From assembly GCF_028610625.1 (NCBI RefSeq), contig NZ_JAQQWU010000001.1, positions 124,001-188,000 of the forward strand: 64,000 nucleotides of DNA, read 5' to 3'. This stretch comes from Guptibacillus spartinae. GTDB lineage: Bacteria; Bacillota; Bacilli; Bacillales; Guptibacillaceae. The notes under the pieces were generated by a model. That model had not been told where the DNA came from and did no database searches. It saw nothing but the letters and a program-made list of their open reading frames with translations. This document shows, in pieces, positions 17,516 through 26,599 of the stretch (position 1 is the stretch's first letter; each line of letters opens with the position of its first letter). Made by a program: the position numbers and the translations under genes.

Positions 17516-17662
17516 ATGGATTGTTATACTTGTTATGGAAATGGCGAGCTTGAATGTCCACATTGTCATGGGAAAGAAAGAAAGAGTGAAGGCTGTCACC
17601 ACTGCGAAGGAGAAGGGTGTATTGGGTGTCATCGCTGTAACAGTAGCGGAAGACTTGAATAG
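17516..17662 (+). CDS. 48-residue CXXC zinc-ribbon-like mini-protein
   Basis: A tiny protein built of CXXC units: CYTCYGNGELECPHCHG, then CHHCEGEGC and CIGCHRC. The CXXCXGXG pattern is that of the DnaJ cysteine-rich domain, so it should bind one or two zinc ions. The ATG follows GGAGGG at good distance and a SigA-type promoter lies upstream. It is the first gene of a probable three-gene operon with the malate-synthase-like protein (11-base gap) and isocitrate lyase. Its function is unknown; it may be a chaperone-like or regulatory partner of the following proteins. Confidence 0.75.
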   Translation: MDCYTCYGNGELECPHCHGKERKSEGCHHCEGEGCIGCHRCNSSGRLE

Positions 17663-17673
17663 GAGGGAAAGCT

Positions 17674-18699
17674 GTGCTTGATGAAGTAATTGAAAGCGCT
17701 AACGTTCATGGAAGTAGCTTACTCACACAGGAGGCGATGGTGTTTTTAGAGAGGCTCCATCGTCACTTTCATCAAGATTTGCAACAATTAGATGAACAGC
17801 AACATCGAACAAATAATAGGCAAATGACGAAAGCGCAAATAAAGAATGCGAATTGGGAAGTTAAGCCTGTTCGAAAAGATCTACAAGATCGACGTATTGT
17901 TCTCAAAAACTCAGCCACTAATTTAGAAACCGTATTGGACTCCATGCAACCTGGACCCAATCTTTTCATAGCTGATTATTCCTATGCGTCATTTTCTCTT
18001 AATGATCGTTTGATCGCACAGGAACTTGTGAAAATGTTTCTTCATCAAAATTTTTTCTACACCGTTCCGAAACCAATGGCGGTTATGATTACGCCTTCTG
18101 ACTGGAGAAAAAGTGATGATATCAATGGTTTATGTCTGTCAGCTTGCCTTGTAGATGTTGGTCTTTATCTCTTTCATCATACCGAAACATTAGTAAGAAA
18201 CGGTTCGGCTCCATACCTTTGCTTAAAAGGATTGGCAACTTATGAAGAAGCACGATGGTGGAATAGCGTGATTTCTTATTTAGAGAGAGAACAGAATTTG
18301 AAAGAAGGAACGATTAAAGCGAGTATCTCAATTACGGAGGAAAACGTTCACCAGCTAGAAGGAATGCTTTATGAGTTACGTGATCATTGTGCGGGGATTC
18401 ATTTAGTAGAAGAAGGCAGGGGGGTATCGGACGTCGCAAGGTACGTTATTAGTATTGGTCACAAGCGAAAAACACATGTGATCCGAGAAAATCTTGGTAG
18501 CGAAACAAACTCCAATGCAGCTCTTTTTGAACAGGGAACGCGTGAAGCGGTAGAGGGGTTTGATGGTAAATGCGTGACAGATGCCAATTTAATTAAAATG
18601 ATGAAGGGGATCTGGAATCATTATATGCCTGAACCAAATCAAATCTGGAAAAGGCGCCAGGAATACTTAAGTTTAGTTAATGAATCAACGGTAGTATAA
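17674..18699 (+). CDS. Shortened malate-synthase-like protein (341 aa), probably not a normal malate synthase
   Basis: Several blocks match malate synthase A in order: LTQEAMVFLERLHRHF, WEVKPVRKDLQDRRI, LFIADYSYASFSLND (normally FMADFEDANSPTW), APYLCLKGLATYEEARWWN (normally a KMESHLEARLW block) and GTIKAS...LYELRDHCAGI. The acidic and Lys/Glu active-site positions in these blocks are changed and the protein is about 190 residues shorter than the usual 530, lacking most of the C-terminal domain with the catalytic Asp. It starts with GTG after AGGAGGG and lies 30 bases before aceA. So it keeps the glyoxylate-cycle context but probably not the usual catalysis; a regulatory role or altered substrate are possibilities. 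Confidence 0.7.
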   Translation: MLDEVIESANVHGSSLLTQEAMVFLERLHRHFHQDLQQLDEQQHRTNNRQMTKAQIKNANWEVKPVRKDLQDRRIVLKNSATNLETVLDSMQPGPNLFIADYSYASFSLNDRLIAQELVKMFLHQNFFYTVPKPMAVMITPSDWRKSDDINGLCLSACLVDVGLYLFHHTETLVRNGSAPYLCLKGLATYEEARWWNSVISYLEREQNLKEGTIKASISITEENVHQLEGMLYELRDHCAGIHLVEEGRGVSDVARYVISIGHKRKTHVIRENLGSETNSNAALFEQGTREAVEGFDGKCVTDANLIKMMKGIWNHYMPEPNQIWKRRQEYLSLVNESTVV

Positions 18700-18729
18700 A
18701 AATTTAATGAAATCTAGGGGGAAATCATA

Positions 18730-20010
18730 ATGACAAAGCAAACGGCAGCAACAATTCAAGAAAACTGGAAGCAAGAGCGTTTTAAAGGAATTGAACGTCC
18801 ATATTCACCTGAAGACGTACTAAAGTTACAGGGATCTATTCAAATTGAGTACACCCTTGCCAAAAGAGGGGCAGAACGCTTATGGAAGCTTGTGAATGGT
18901 GAGGATTTCATTAATGCGTTAGGCGCTTTAACTGGTAACCAGGCTGTTCAACAGGTGAAAGCTGGCTTAAAAGCCATATACTTAAGCGGTTGGCAAGTAG
19001 CTGCCGATGCAAATGTATCAGGGCAAATGTATCCGGACCAAAGTTTGTATCCTGTAAACAGCGTACCGCAAGTCGTAAAACGGATTAATCAAGCCCTTCA
19101 ACGTGCGGATCAAATTGAACATTCAGAGGGGGTTCACGATCGTGATTGGTTTGTCCCCATTGTAGCTGATGCGGAAGCTGGATTTGGCGGTGCGCTAAAC
19201 GTATTTGAACTGATGAAGTCGATGATTGAAGCAGGTGCAGCAGCTGTTCATTTTGAAGATCAACTTTCTTCTGAGAAGAAATGTGGTCATCTTGGAGGAA
19301 AGGTTCTTCTTCCAACTCAGCAGGCAGTGAAAAACTTAATTTCAGCACGTTTAGCCGCAGATGTCATGGGCGTGCCAACGTTAATCATTGCAAGAACGGA
19401 TGCGAACGCGGCGAACTTAATTACAAGTGATGTCGATCAATATGATAATGAATTTCTAACAGGAGAACGTACGCCGGAAGGTTTCTTTTATACGAAACCT
19501 GGACTTGATCAAGCGATTGCAAGAGGTCTTGCTTATGCGCCTTACGCTGATCTTATCTGGTGTGAAACGTCTGAACCTAATTTAGAAGAAGCACAGAAAT
19601 TCGCAAATGCGATTCATGAGCGCTTCCCTGGTAAACTTCTCGCCTATAACTGTTCTCCTTCATTCAACTGGAAGAAGAAGCTTGATGATGAAACGATTGC
19701 TAAATTCCAACGTGAGCTAGGAAAAATGGGCTACAAGTTCCAATTTGTTACACTTGCTGGCTTCCATGCTCTAAACCACAGCATGTTCGAGCTTGCAAGA
19801 GATTACAAGGACCATGGTATGGCAGCCTATTCAAGACTTCAGCAAGCTGAATTTGCGAGCGAAGCAGATGGCTATTCGGCTACAAGACATCAGCGTGAAG
19901 TAGGAACAGGTTACTTTGATGCTGTCTCACAAGTGATTACAGGTGGAACTTCATCAACTACTGCTTTAAAAGGATCAACGGAGGAAGAACAGTTCACTTC
20001 ATCAAAATAA
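18730..20010 (+). CDS. aceA: Isocitrate lyase
   Basis: Glyoxylate-shunt enzyme that cleaves isocitrate to glyoxylate and succinate, allowing growth on acetate or fatty acids. The 426-residue protein has the catalytic loop [14 protein letters not shown] (about residues 179-192), the Mg-binding [10 protein letters not shown] segment, and the C-terminal [11 protein letters not shown] active-site lid. GGGGG ribosome binding site before ATG. It is the last gene of the operon with the CXXC mini-protein and the degenerate malate-synthase-like gene. No intact malate synthase is present in the window. Confidence 0.97.
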   Translation: MTKQTAATIQENWKQERFKGIERPYSPEDVLKLQGSIQIEYTLAKRGAERLWKLVNGEDFINALGALTGNQAVQQVKAGLKAIYLSGWQVAADANVSGQMYPDQSLYPVNSVPQVVKRINQALQRADQIEHSEGVHDRDWFVPIVADAEAGFGGALNVFELMKSMIEAGAAAVHFEDQLSSEKKCGHLGGKVLLPTQQAVKNLISARLAADVMGVPTLIIARTDANAANLITSDVDQYDNEFLTGERTPEGFFYTKPGLDQAIARGLAYAPYADLIWCETSEPNLEEAQKFANAIHERFPGKLLAYNCSPSFNWKKKLDDETIAKFQRELGKMGYKFQFVTLAGFHALNHSMFELARDYKDHGMAAYSRLQQAEFASEADGYSATRHQREVGTGYFDAVSQVITGGTSSTTALKGSTEEEQFTSSK

Positions 20011-20014
20011 AAGT

Positions 20015-20043
20015 AAAAACCGGCTGAAATTCAGCCGGTTTTT
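20015..20043 (+). terminator. Terminator after aceA
   Basis: AAAACCGGCTGAA and TTCAGCCGGTTTT form a near-perfect hairpin with a T tail. Confidence 0.9.
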
Positions 20044-20165
20044 GTATGGAATTCGTTTACATAAAGAAAGCGGGTGAAAATGAGCGCTTGAAAACGGAAG
20101 TACAATGAGTGAAAAATACTTATTTCCGCGATACTTCAAAGAATTCCGCGAAGTTGGTTTTGGAT

Positions 20166-20209
20166 AAGCTCCAACACCCTGCGGATTTAACCGCCCACTT
20201 TCGCATTCC
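20166..20209. repeat. Diverged copy of the dispersed repeat
   Basis: AAGCTCCAACACC followed by ACCGCCCACTTTCGCATTCC resembles the 48.6 kb and 2.45 kb copies. It lies just beyond the 3' end of the selenoprotein gene. Confidence 0.5.
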
Positions 20210-20210
20210 A

Positions 20211-20948
20211 TTATTTAAACTTAATTCCCGATTCTTCAACAATTCCACCTTCGTTCGCTTCGACTAGGACGTCGAGGGCTTTGTTTAGGACTTGTTTGTG
20301 TTGGTCTTTGTTGTTAGGTTGTCCTACGGCGCTGCCGAATGGGAAGCGATTATAGAGAGAGCGTGGGACATTTACGTATTCGCTAATTTCTTTTGACATC
20401 GTTAATGTGATTGTTGGGATACCGTTTTCTTCAAGTACGCGAGCGACCAGACCGGCCGACTGTTGACAGACTGGTCAGGAAGGCACCAACAAAGCGAAGT
20501 CTACATGTTCTTTCAGTAGTTTTTGTGCCACCTCTTGCGCAGTTACGTTTTTTAACGGGTGAGGTGTTGGGATATATCCCATAAAGCTATAGTGTGTTTC
20601 AGCAAGTTCACCAATACGACCTTCTTCTTGAAGTTCTTTCATCACATCAAGAGGAAAGAGGACGTTCGCATCTTGTCGTGCATTTGTTTGATCGTAATGT
20701 TCATGAGAAATGGAAAGATCTTTTAAAGCTGTTGAAACTGGAATCTCTCGATAAGATGGATCGCCAAGACCGAAGTTGTCATTAAAAGGGGTTTGACCTT
20801 TTACATAAAAACCACCAGTTGAAATCACGGCGCCTTTGGCATTACTCAAGTCTTTAGTAAATGGTGTAAAGGGTGTTGATTCATTCTTTTCATATTGAAA
20901 AGACGGAACCCAGTTTTTTTGAACGGCTTGTTCAACTTTTTCAATCAT
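20211..20948 (-). CDS. GrdB-family (glycine/sarcosine/betaine reductase selenoprotein B) protein with in-frame UGA
   Basis: Read straight through a TGA at 20475-20477, the frame encodes 245 residues: GAVISTGGFYV, DNFGLGDPSYREIP, ARQDANVLFPLDVM, ETHYSFMGYIP, then FALLVPS-U-PVCQQSAGLVARVLEENGIPT (Sec at residue 158, forming a UxxC redox motif) and PFGSAVGQPNNKD before the normal end. These are the conserved blocks of the family in which Sec or Cys occupies this position. A SECIS-like hairpin follows the UGA. The ATG at 20948 sits five bases after GGAGGAG. Expected role: reductive or redox chemistry on amino-acid-derived or related substrates; partners are not in the window. If the genome lacks selA, selB, selC and selD, it would be a pseudogene or truncated protein instead. 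Confidence 0.82.
20444..20477 (-). promoter_or_regulatory. UGA recoding site with bacterial SECIS-like hairpin
   Basis: The UGA is at 20475-20477. Starting 16 bases downstream, CGGCC-GGUCU-GGUCG (20458-20444) forms a five-pair stem (one G-U) with apical loop GGUCU, the loop found in the fdhF SECIS, at 22-26 bases after the UGA. A longer outer pairing of GACCAG with CTGGTC is also possible. Confidence 0.7.
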
Positions 20949-21124
20949 ATTTTCTCCTCCTTCTTGCATGGTTTATGATACCTTTTTGTTTTAGCATGTA
21001 TGTAAAAAAAACAAAAGGAAAAGGTCCTAAACAGCATAAACGTCTTTTTTTTGAAATAGGATGGATAGTAAATGAGCAAGGAGGGACAGGCCGCTATGAA
21101 AAAGAGAAGGAACGCCTTAGTCAA

Positions 21125-21328
21125 ATGATCATTCGCTTCTTCACTTTCTTAATAGGTTTTGGTCTCTCCGTTGCTGGTGGTGTTACGTTAATTCTTGAAC
21201 TTAATTTAATGATCATTGGACATAGCTTGCTTGAATATCTTGCTTATATTTCTAAAACACCTGAGCTTTATTTATTTGTATCAGGCGTGGCTGTCGTTTG
21301 GGTTAGTGTGTATTGGCCAAGGTTATAG
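21125..21328 (+). CDS. Small two-helix membrane protein (67 aa), start uncertain
   Basis: The encoded protein has two hydrophobic segments (FFTFLIGFGLSVAGGVTLIL and LYLFVSGVAVVWVSVYW), so it is likely membrane-embedded. I do not recognise a family. The frame is open much further upstream, into the selenoprotein promoter, and no start has a well placed ribosome binding site; ATG at 21125 and ATG at 20996 are both possible. An AAGGAGGG at 21078-21085 belongs to another frame. Confidence 0.4.
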   Translation: MIIRFFTFLIGFGLSVAGGVTLILELNLMIIGHSLLEYLAYISKTPELYLFVSGVAVVWVSVYWPRL

Positions 21329-21382
21329 CCCTTAAGAATTCGTATTTCTCCGCTAATGCCCCTTCCCGAATAAGAAACTTCT

Positions 21383-21391
21383 CATACCCTA
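21383..21391 (+). promoter_or_regulatory. SigK/SigE-like -10 box upstream of the Gly/Pro-rich gene
   Basis: CATACCCTA fits the mother-cell SigK -10 consensus CATANNNTA about 47 bases before the start codon; no clear AC at the ideal -35 position. A palindrome CTATCATGATAG lies at 21404-21415. Confidence 0.35.
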
Positions 21392-21437
21392 TACTGTAGG
21401 CAACTATCATGATAGCCAACGGGAAAGGGAGGAGACT

Positions 21438-21770
21438 ATGGACAATTATCTCCCCTCACAGGGGAACTTCTATCATTATCCAGAAACACGAATGACTCAT
21501 GAAATAAGGCAATATGCTTATCAACGGCCATATCCCTTTATTGGTGGATTTGCAGGTGGGCTTGCAGGGGGACTTGCAGGAGGGTTGTTAGGTGCTGCTT
21601 TCCTAATTCCAGGACTATACGGTGGATATGGCTATCCTCCGCCACGACCTGGATACGGTTATCCAGGCCCCGGTTATGGTGGTTATCCAGGTCCCGGATA
21701 TGGATACCCCGGAAATCCAGGAAACCCTGGAGGTCGACCACCTTATGGATACGGACCATACCGCACATAA
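21438..21770 (+). CDS. Gly/Pro/Tyr-rich repeat protein, probably spore-coat associated
   Basis: A 110-residue protein. The first 40 residues are polar (Tyr, Arg and His rich), then FAGGLAGGLAGGLLGAAFLIPGL is a glycine-zipper-like hydrophobic stretch (given here as one motif, about residues 35-57). The C-terminal half is a GYGYPGPGYGGYPGPG-type low-complexity repeat. Such Tyr/Gly/Pro-rich tails occur in Bacillus spore-coat and surface proteins that become cross-linked. A good GGGAGGAG ribosome binding site precedes ATG, and a SigK-like -10 box lies upstream, which supports a spore role. This assignment rests on composition and promoter only. Confidence 0.6.
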   Translation: MDNYLPSQGNFYHYPETRMTHEIRQYAYQRPYPFIGGFAGGLAGGLAGGLLGAAFLIPGLYGGYGYPPPRPGYGYPGPGYGGYPGPGYGYPGNPGNPGGRPPYGYGPYRT

Positions 21771-21777
21771 ACGTAAT

Positions 21778-21806
21778 AAAAAGCAAAGGATACCCTTTGC
21801 TTTTTC
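21778..21806. terminator. Bidirectional terminator between the Gly/Pro-rich gene and sodF
   Basis: AAAAAGCAAAGG and CCTTTGCTTTTT around a four-base loop between convergent genes. Confidence 0.85.
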
Positions 21807-21818
21807 CTTTGTCTTTTT

Positions 21819-22652
21819 TTAGAACGGTTTCCATTTTAATTGACGAGCTTTCGCAAATCGTTTGTTTACTTCATTCCAATTTACGATTTTCCACCAGTTT
21901 TCGATGTAGTTCTTTCGTTTATTCTCATACTGCAAATAATAGGCATGTTCCCATACATCAATCGCGAGGAGGGGAACAATATCCCATTGGCTCAAATTCT
22001 GGTGCTTTTCAGCTTGTAGTATTTCAAGTCTTCTGGAGACGGGAGACCAGACGAGAATTGCCCAACCTGAACCTTCTACTTTATTCGCTGCATTCGTAAA
22101 CTGCAGCTTGAATTGATCGAATGATCCAAAGCTATTTTGAATCTCAGTTAAAAGTTCACGATCTGGTTTGCCACCATTTGGACTCATAATCCGCCAAAAT
22201 AACGTGTGAAGATAGTGACCTGCTCCATTGAAAGCTAATTCTCGTTCCCAATGTTTAATAAGTTCATAGTCATTGTTCTTTCTAGCTTTTTGTAAAGCAA
22301 GTTCAGCCTTATTTAAGCCATCTACGTAACTTTGATGGTGAATATCGTGATGTAGTTTCATAATTCTTTCACTAATGACTGGTTCGAGTGCATTGTAATT
22401 GTATGGCAATGGCGGTAAGGTATGCCCTCCTATCGGTACAGAAGTTTCTTGCAAGTTTCGCCACTCTTGATATAAGGAGTGAGCAACTTCATAGAGCTCT
22501 TTTTCTTTTTCTTCTTCTAGCGGTTGAGTAGAATGTTGCATTTCATCTAACCAATTTTCTATTCGAATAAGCAGTGAGGAAGTGATACTTTTGTTTCTAG
22601 CTAAGACACGGTTTCTAAAAAGATATCCCCAATCAAGCAGTTTATCGGACAC
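21819..22652 (-). CDS. sodF: Iron/manganese superoxide dismutase family protein with N-terminal extension
   Basis: A 277-residue protein. An extra helical N-terminal region of about 75 residues precedes a full Fe/Mn-SOD domain: LPPLPYNYNALEPVISERIMKLHHDIHHQSYV holds the first metal His and the Tyr gate (quoted in part), GAGHYLHTLFW the second His, and AIDVWEHAYYLQY the Asp and third His. All four metal ligands are present. The size and extension match Bacillus SodF/YojM-like proteins rather than the 200-residue SodA. GTG at 22652 is favoured because GGAGAGG lies nine bases upstream. Its substrate is superoxide, converted to hydrogen peroxide and oxygen. Confidence 0.88.
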   Translation of the reverse strand: MSDKLLDWGYLFRNRVLARNKSITSSLLIRIENWLDEMQHSTQPLEEEKEKELYEVAHSLYQEWRNLQETSVPIGGHTLPPLPYNYNALEPVISERIMKLHHDIHHQSYVDGLNKAELALQKARKNNDYELIKHWERELAFNGAGHYLHTLFWRIMSPNGGKPDRELLTEIQNSFGSFDQFKLQFTNAANKVEGSGWAILVWSPVSRRLEILQAEKHQNLSQWDIVPLLAIDVWEHAYYLQYENKRKNYIENWWKIVNWNEVNKRFAKARQLKWKPF

Positions 22653-22796
22653 TTCCTTCACCCTCTCCTATATTAAGTAGACGTTAATACTATATGAGGC
22701 ATGTTAATAAATTGTTTCAATCTCTTAATAAATGTTTTTAATATGAAACATTTGGGTAACCCCTCTCTATGGAGAGTTACGTTAAGGGGGATTATA

Positions 22797-25490
22797 ATGG
22801 AAAAAAATATGAAGGAAGAACCAAATACAGGTAAAAAGGAAGGTCGAAAGAAAAAGAAGCATTTTGTACGGAACGTTTTATTAACAGCAGCTTTTCTAAT
22901 GGTGTTTGTCCTTACTTTTGGAGGTTACCAAACGTATGCCTACATAAATGAAGCTCCGACGCTTGAAGGGAATAAATTAAGTTTACCGCAATCATCTACT
23001 TTATTTGATGCAGAGGGAAAGAAAATAACGGACATTGTCGGAAAAGAACATCGGAAAGTGGTTTCATTTGATCAAATACCTGAACATGTCGTGAATGCAT
23101 TTATTGCTGTAGAAGATGTTAGGTACTGGGAGCATAATGGCGTGGACTTGAAACGGATCGGTGGAGCAGTCGTCGCTAATATTCAAGATGGCTTTGGGGC
23201 AGAAGGAGCAAGTACAATTACCCAGCAGGTCGTTAAGAATATGCTTCTTGAACCAGATAAAACCGTCAAACGAAAAGTTCAGGAAGCTTATCTTGCAATG
23301 GAATTAGAAAAACAATATTCAAAAGAAGAAATTTTAGAAATGTATTTAAATAAAATTTATTTTGGAGAGGGAGCTTATGGCGTTGCCACAGCAGCTGAGA
23401 CGTATTTTAATAAATCGTTGGACGAGTTAACGACAGCTGAAGCGGCATTGTTAGCAGGTCTTCCGCAACGTCCTTCTGGATACGATCCATATAAACACCC
23501 AAAAGTTGCACAAGATCGTCGAGCAATCGTATTAAGTTTAATGGAGCAACATGGGTTTATCTCTGAAAAAGAACGCCAAGAAGCGGCAGCCGTCTCCATT
23601 CAAGATTCAATCGTTGAAAAGAAAGAGCAGTCTACAACAAATGATGCTTTTATTGATCAAGTGATTGATGACCTTGAGAAAGCAGGTATCCCTGAAGATG
23701 CCCTCTATTCAGGAGGACTGGAAATTTATACGACGCTCGATCCAAAAGCACAGACCATTGTCGATGAGGCGCTCACAACAAATCAGGTAGTCGACTATCC
23801 AGACGAGAAATTCAGAGCTGGTATTTCACTTATTGATACCCAGTCAGGTGCTATCCGCGCCATTGGAGGAAATCGCCAAACAGGTGATGACGATGTTCAA
23901 AAAGGGTTTAATTACGCGACTCAATTGCAACGTTCACCAGGCTCAACCATTAAACCAATCCTTGATTATGCTCCTGGTATCGAAAAGTTGAAATGGTCAA
24001 CAAATCAACAGTTTATCGATGAAGAACTTGAGCTAAATGGAAAAGAATTTCGGAACTGGAATGACGAGTTTCAAGGTAGTGTTTCGATTCGAGAAGCTCT
24101 TCAATGGTCATATAACATTCCAGCGATTAAGGCCTTTATGGAAGTAGGAGGAGAAGAAGCGCAAGGCTTTGCTAAGAAGCTAGGGATCTCAATTGAAGAA
24201 ACGTATCCTGCCTACGCGATCGGTGGATTCGCGAAAGGAATCTCTCCTTTACAGCTTTCTGGAGCTTATGCAACATTTGGTTCGGGCGGTACGTTCCATA
24301 AACCTTATAGCGTAGAAAAAGTAGTCTATCCAAATGGAAAGGAACTGAAGCTTTCGTCCAAACCAGAAAAAGCAATGAGTGAAGGAACAGCTTATATGAT
24401 TACGGACATGCTACGAACGGTCGTTAAAGAAGGAACTGGTATGCAGGCAGCAGTTAAAGGTCTAGATTTAGCCGGAAAAACAGGGACAACTAGTCTTGAA
24501 GAAGGCATTCATGGAGATGGTGTTTCAGACGCATGGTTCTCTGGGTACACAACAAATTATACTGCAGCGGTGTGGACAGGGTATGACAAGACAACTCAGG
24601 ATACTTACATTCATAAAGAAGATGATGACATTGCAAAATTGCTGTTCCGTCATGTGATGAGTGAAGTATCCAAAGGTAAAGATACACCTGCTTTTGAACA
24701 GCCAGATTCCATTGAAGAAGTAGAAATTGATAAGACGACTGGATTACAGGCTAATAAAGCAACGCCTTCTTCCAATATTAGTAAAGAGCTGTATTTTAAA
24801 GGAGAAGAGCCGAAAAAAGCACCATTGCCCAAAAAGAAAAAAACATCAAATGATTCGGTAGAAAAGAATTCTGAGCCTACTGTAAAAAAGGTGGAGAAAG
24901 AGAAAAAGGAGAAGGTAGAAGAAAAACCTAAGAAAAAGACAGAGGACACTGTTAAGGAAAAAGCAAAGACAGAGCCTAAGAATAAGCAAGAAGAAAAACA
25001 AGAACCTAAGGAAAAGAAAGAGTCAAACAAACAGAAAGAACAGAAAGAACAGAAAGAACAGAAAGAACCATCTCAGCCATCCAATGAGCCTGATGAAAAT
25101 TCAGCGCCTGATGAAACTACGGAATCCGAGAGTACCGACGGAAGTGAGACTACACCAGAAACGAACAATGAAGATTCTGGTAACGAGGACTCAGGTAATG
25201 ATGGTACGGATGGAGAAGAATCTGGCACAGAAGAAGATGGTTCAAGTTCAGACACCCAGCCAGATGATACGGAAGCAAGTGAGAATGAAGAGAACGCCAC
25301 GAATGAAGCTTCATCTAATACAGAGGAAGCCAACGGTAGCAATGAAAATGACCGGACTTCAGGATCCGGTGGAGATAATGAAACAAGTAACTCAAGTGAC
25401 GCAAGTTCAAACACGTCTGCTGCAGACTCTTCACAGTCAACTGAGGACTCTGCAGGAACCAAAACAAAGGAACAAAAGGCAGAAGAATAA
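22797..25490 (+). CDS. Class A penicillin-binding protein (PonA/PBP1-like) with long charged tail
   Basis: An 897-residue bifunctional peptidoglycan synthase. A basic cytosolic N-terminus and one membrane helix (about residues 25-45) precede a glycosyltransferase domain (AVEDVRYWEHNGVDLKRI; GASTITQQVVKN) and a transpeptidase domain with the acylated Ser in SPGSTIKP (about residue 381), SYN (about 437) and KTGT (about 560). From about residue 680 the protein is low complexity: first Lys/Glu rich with a 9-base DNA repeat (25031-25067, repeating KEQ), then Glu/Ser/Asn/Asp rich. Such tails are seen in Bacillus PonA. ATG at 22797 follows AAGGGGG. Confidence 0.92.
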   Translation: MEKNMKEEPNTGKKEGRKKKKHFVRNVLLTAAFLMVFVLTFGGYQTYAYINEAPTLEGNKLSLPQSSTLFDAEGKKITDIVGKEHRKVVSFDQIPEHVVNAFIAVEDVRYWEHNGVDLKRIGGAVVANIQDGFGAEGASTITQQVVKNMLLEPDKTVKRKVQEAYLAMELEKQYSKEEILEMYLNKIYFGEGAYGVATAAETYFNKSLDELTTAEAALLAGLPQRPSGYDPYKHPKVAQDRRAIVLSLMEQHGFISEKERQEAAAVSIQDSIVEKKEQSTTNDAFIDQVIDDLEKAGIPEDALYSGGLEIYTTLDPKAQTIVDEALTTNQVVDYPDEKFRAGISLIDTQSGAIRAIGGNRQTGDDDVQKGFNYATQLQRSPGSTIKPILDYAPGIEKLKWSTNQQFIDEELELNGKEFRNWNDEFQGSVSIREALQWSYNIPAIKAFMEVGGEEAQGFAKKLGISIEETYPAYAIGGFAKGISPLQLSGAYATFGSGGTFHKPYSVEKVVYPNGKELKLSSKPEKAMSEGTAYMITDMLRTVVKEGTGMQAAVKGLDLAGKTGTTSLEEGIHGDGVSDAWFSGYTTNYTAAVWTGYDKTTQDTYIHKEDDDIAKLLFRHVMSEVSKGKDTPAFEQPDSIEEVEIDKTTGLQANKATPSSNISKELYFKGEEPKKAPLPKKKKTSNDSVEKNSEPTVKKVEKEKKEKVEEKPKKKTEDTVKEKAKTEPKNKQEEKQEPKEKKESNKQKEQKEQKEQKEPSQPSNEPDENSAPDETTESESTDGSETTPETNNEDSGNEDSGNDGTDGEESGTEEDGSSSDTQPDDTEASENEENATNEASSNTEEANGSNENDRTSGSGGDNETSNSSDASSNTSAADSSQSTEDSAGTKTKEQKAEE

Positions 25491-25585
25491 TCATAACTTG
25501 TGACAAATGTAACAGTCATCCCAAAACGCCTCCATTATGATGAAGAAGGAAACAAAAATTCATTCATCAAATGGAGGTTTTTACT

Positions 25586-26599
25586 ATGAAAGCAGCCGTT
25601 GTACATGCCTTTAAAGAACCGCTATCAGTAAAAAACGTGGACAAACCTGTCATTGGACATGGAGAAATATTAGTACGCATTAAAGCATGTGGTGTGTGTC
25701 ACACGGATTTACACGCTGCTCATGGAGATTGGCCAGTAAAACCAAAACTTCCACTCATTCCCGGTCACGAAGGGGCTGGTGTTATTGAAGAAGTAGGGGA
25801 AGGGGTTACGCATCTTAAAGTAGGAGACCGTGTTGGAGTACCATGGCTATACTCCGCATGTGGTCACTGTGATTACTGTTTAACAGGACGTGAAACGCTT
25901 TGTAAAGAACAGCAAAATGCAGGATACTCTGTGGATGGAGGATACGCGCAATATTGTAAAGCGGACGCTGATTACGCTGTGAGAATTCCAGATAACTTAA
26001 GTTTTGAAGAAGTGGCCCCGATCTTTTGTGCTGGTGTCACAACATACAAAGCATTAAAAGTAACCGAGGCAAAACCTGGACAATGGGTAGCTATTTATGG
26101 AATTGGCGGTTTGGGACATGTAGCTGTTCAATATGCAAAAGCGATGGGCCTTCATGTTGTAGCCGTCGATACTCATAATGAGAAGTTAACTTTGGCGAAA
26201 GAACTTGGTGCAGACCTTACTGTTAATCCTTTAGAAGAAAACTCTGCAGAATTTATTCATAGAGAAATTGGCGGCGCCCATGCAACGGTATGTACAGCCG
26301 TTTCTAAACCCGCATTTAGCGAAGCATATGCTGCAGTCCGTCGAGGTGGAACAGTGGTAGCTGTGGGGTTACCTCCAGAAGAAATGCCAATCCCGATTTT
26401 TGATACAGTGCTAAATGGCGTAAAAGTGATAGGGTCTATTGTAGGTACCCGTAAAGATTTAATGGAAGCTTTGCAATTTGCAGCTGAAGGAAAAGTGAAA
26501 ACGATTATTGAGACTCGTCCACTAGAAGAAATTAATCAAATTTTTGAAGAACTCGAGAATGGAGATATTAATGGAAGAGTTGTCCTTACCTTTGAATAA
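25586..26599 (+). CDS. adhP: Zinc-dependent alcohol dehydrogenase
   Basis: A 337-residue medium-chain dehydrogenase oxidising alcohols to aldehydes with NAD+. The catalytic zinc ligands are in [14 protein letters not shown] (Cys) and PGHEGAGV (His-Glu), the structural zinc cysteines in [15 protein letters not shown], and the NAD-binding motif is [14 protein letters not shown]. The ATG at 25586 follows ATGGAGG; four upstream codons are rejected. It is monocistronic, ending in a hairpin shared with the convergent gerP operon. Ethanol-type substrates are most likely from similarity to AdhA/AdhP. Confidence 0.92.
   Translation: MKAAVVHAFKEPLSVKNVDKPVIGHGEILVRIKACGVCHTDLHAAHGDWPVKPKLPLIPGHEGAGVIEEVGEGVTHLKVGDRVGVPWLYSACGHCDYCLTGRETLCKEQQNAGYSVDGGYAQYCKADADYAVRIPDNLSFEEVAPIFCAGVTTYKALKVTEAKPGQWVAIYGIGGLGHVAVQYAKAMGLHVVAVDTHNEKLTLAKELGADLTVNPLEENSAEFIHREIGGAHATVCTAVSKPAFSEAYAAVRRGGTVVAVGLPPEEMPIPIFDTVLNGVKVIGSIVGTRKDLMEALQFAAEGKVKTIIETRPLEEINQIFEELENGDINGRVVLTFE

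Noticed and set aside
20211-20399. Separate 62-residue ORF downstream of the TGA as an independent gene
   Set aside because: It is the in-frame continuation of the GrdB-like protein; the bases between TGA and its ATG also encode family sequence (PVCQQSAGLV), and there is no ribosome binding site.
25073-25519. 148-residue leftward ORF rich in Ser
   Set aside because: Antisense shadow of the low-complexity tail of the PBP gene.
25501-25585. Rex operator upstream of adhP (TTGTGACAAATGTAACAG)
   Set aside because: Only the left half fits the Rex consensus; the right half has too many mismatches.
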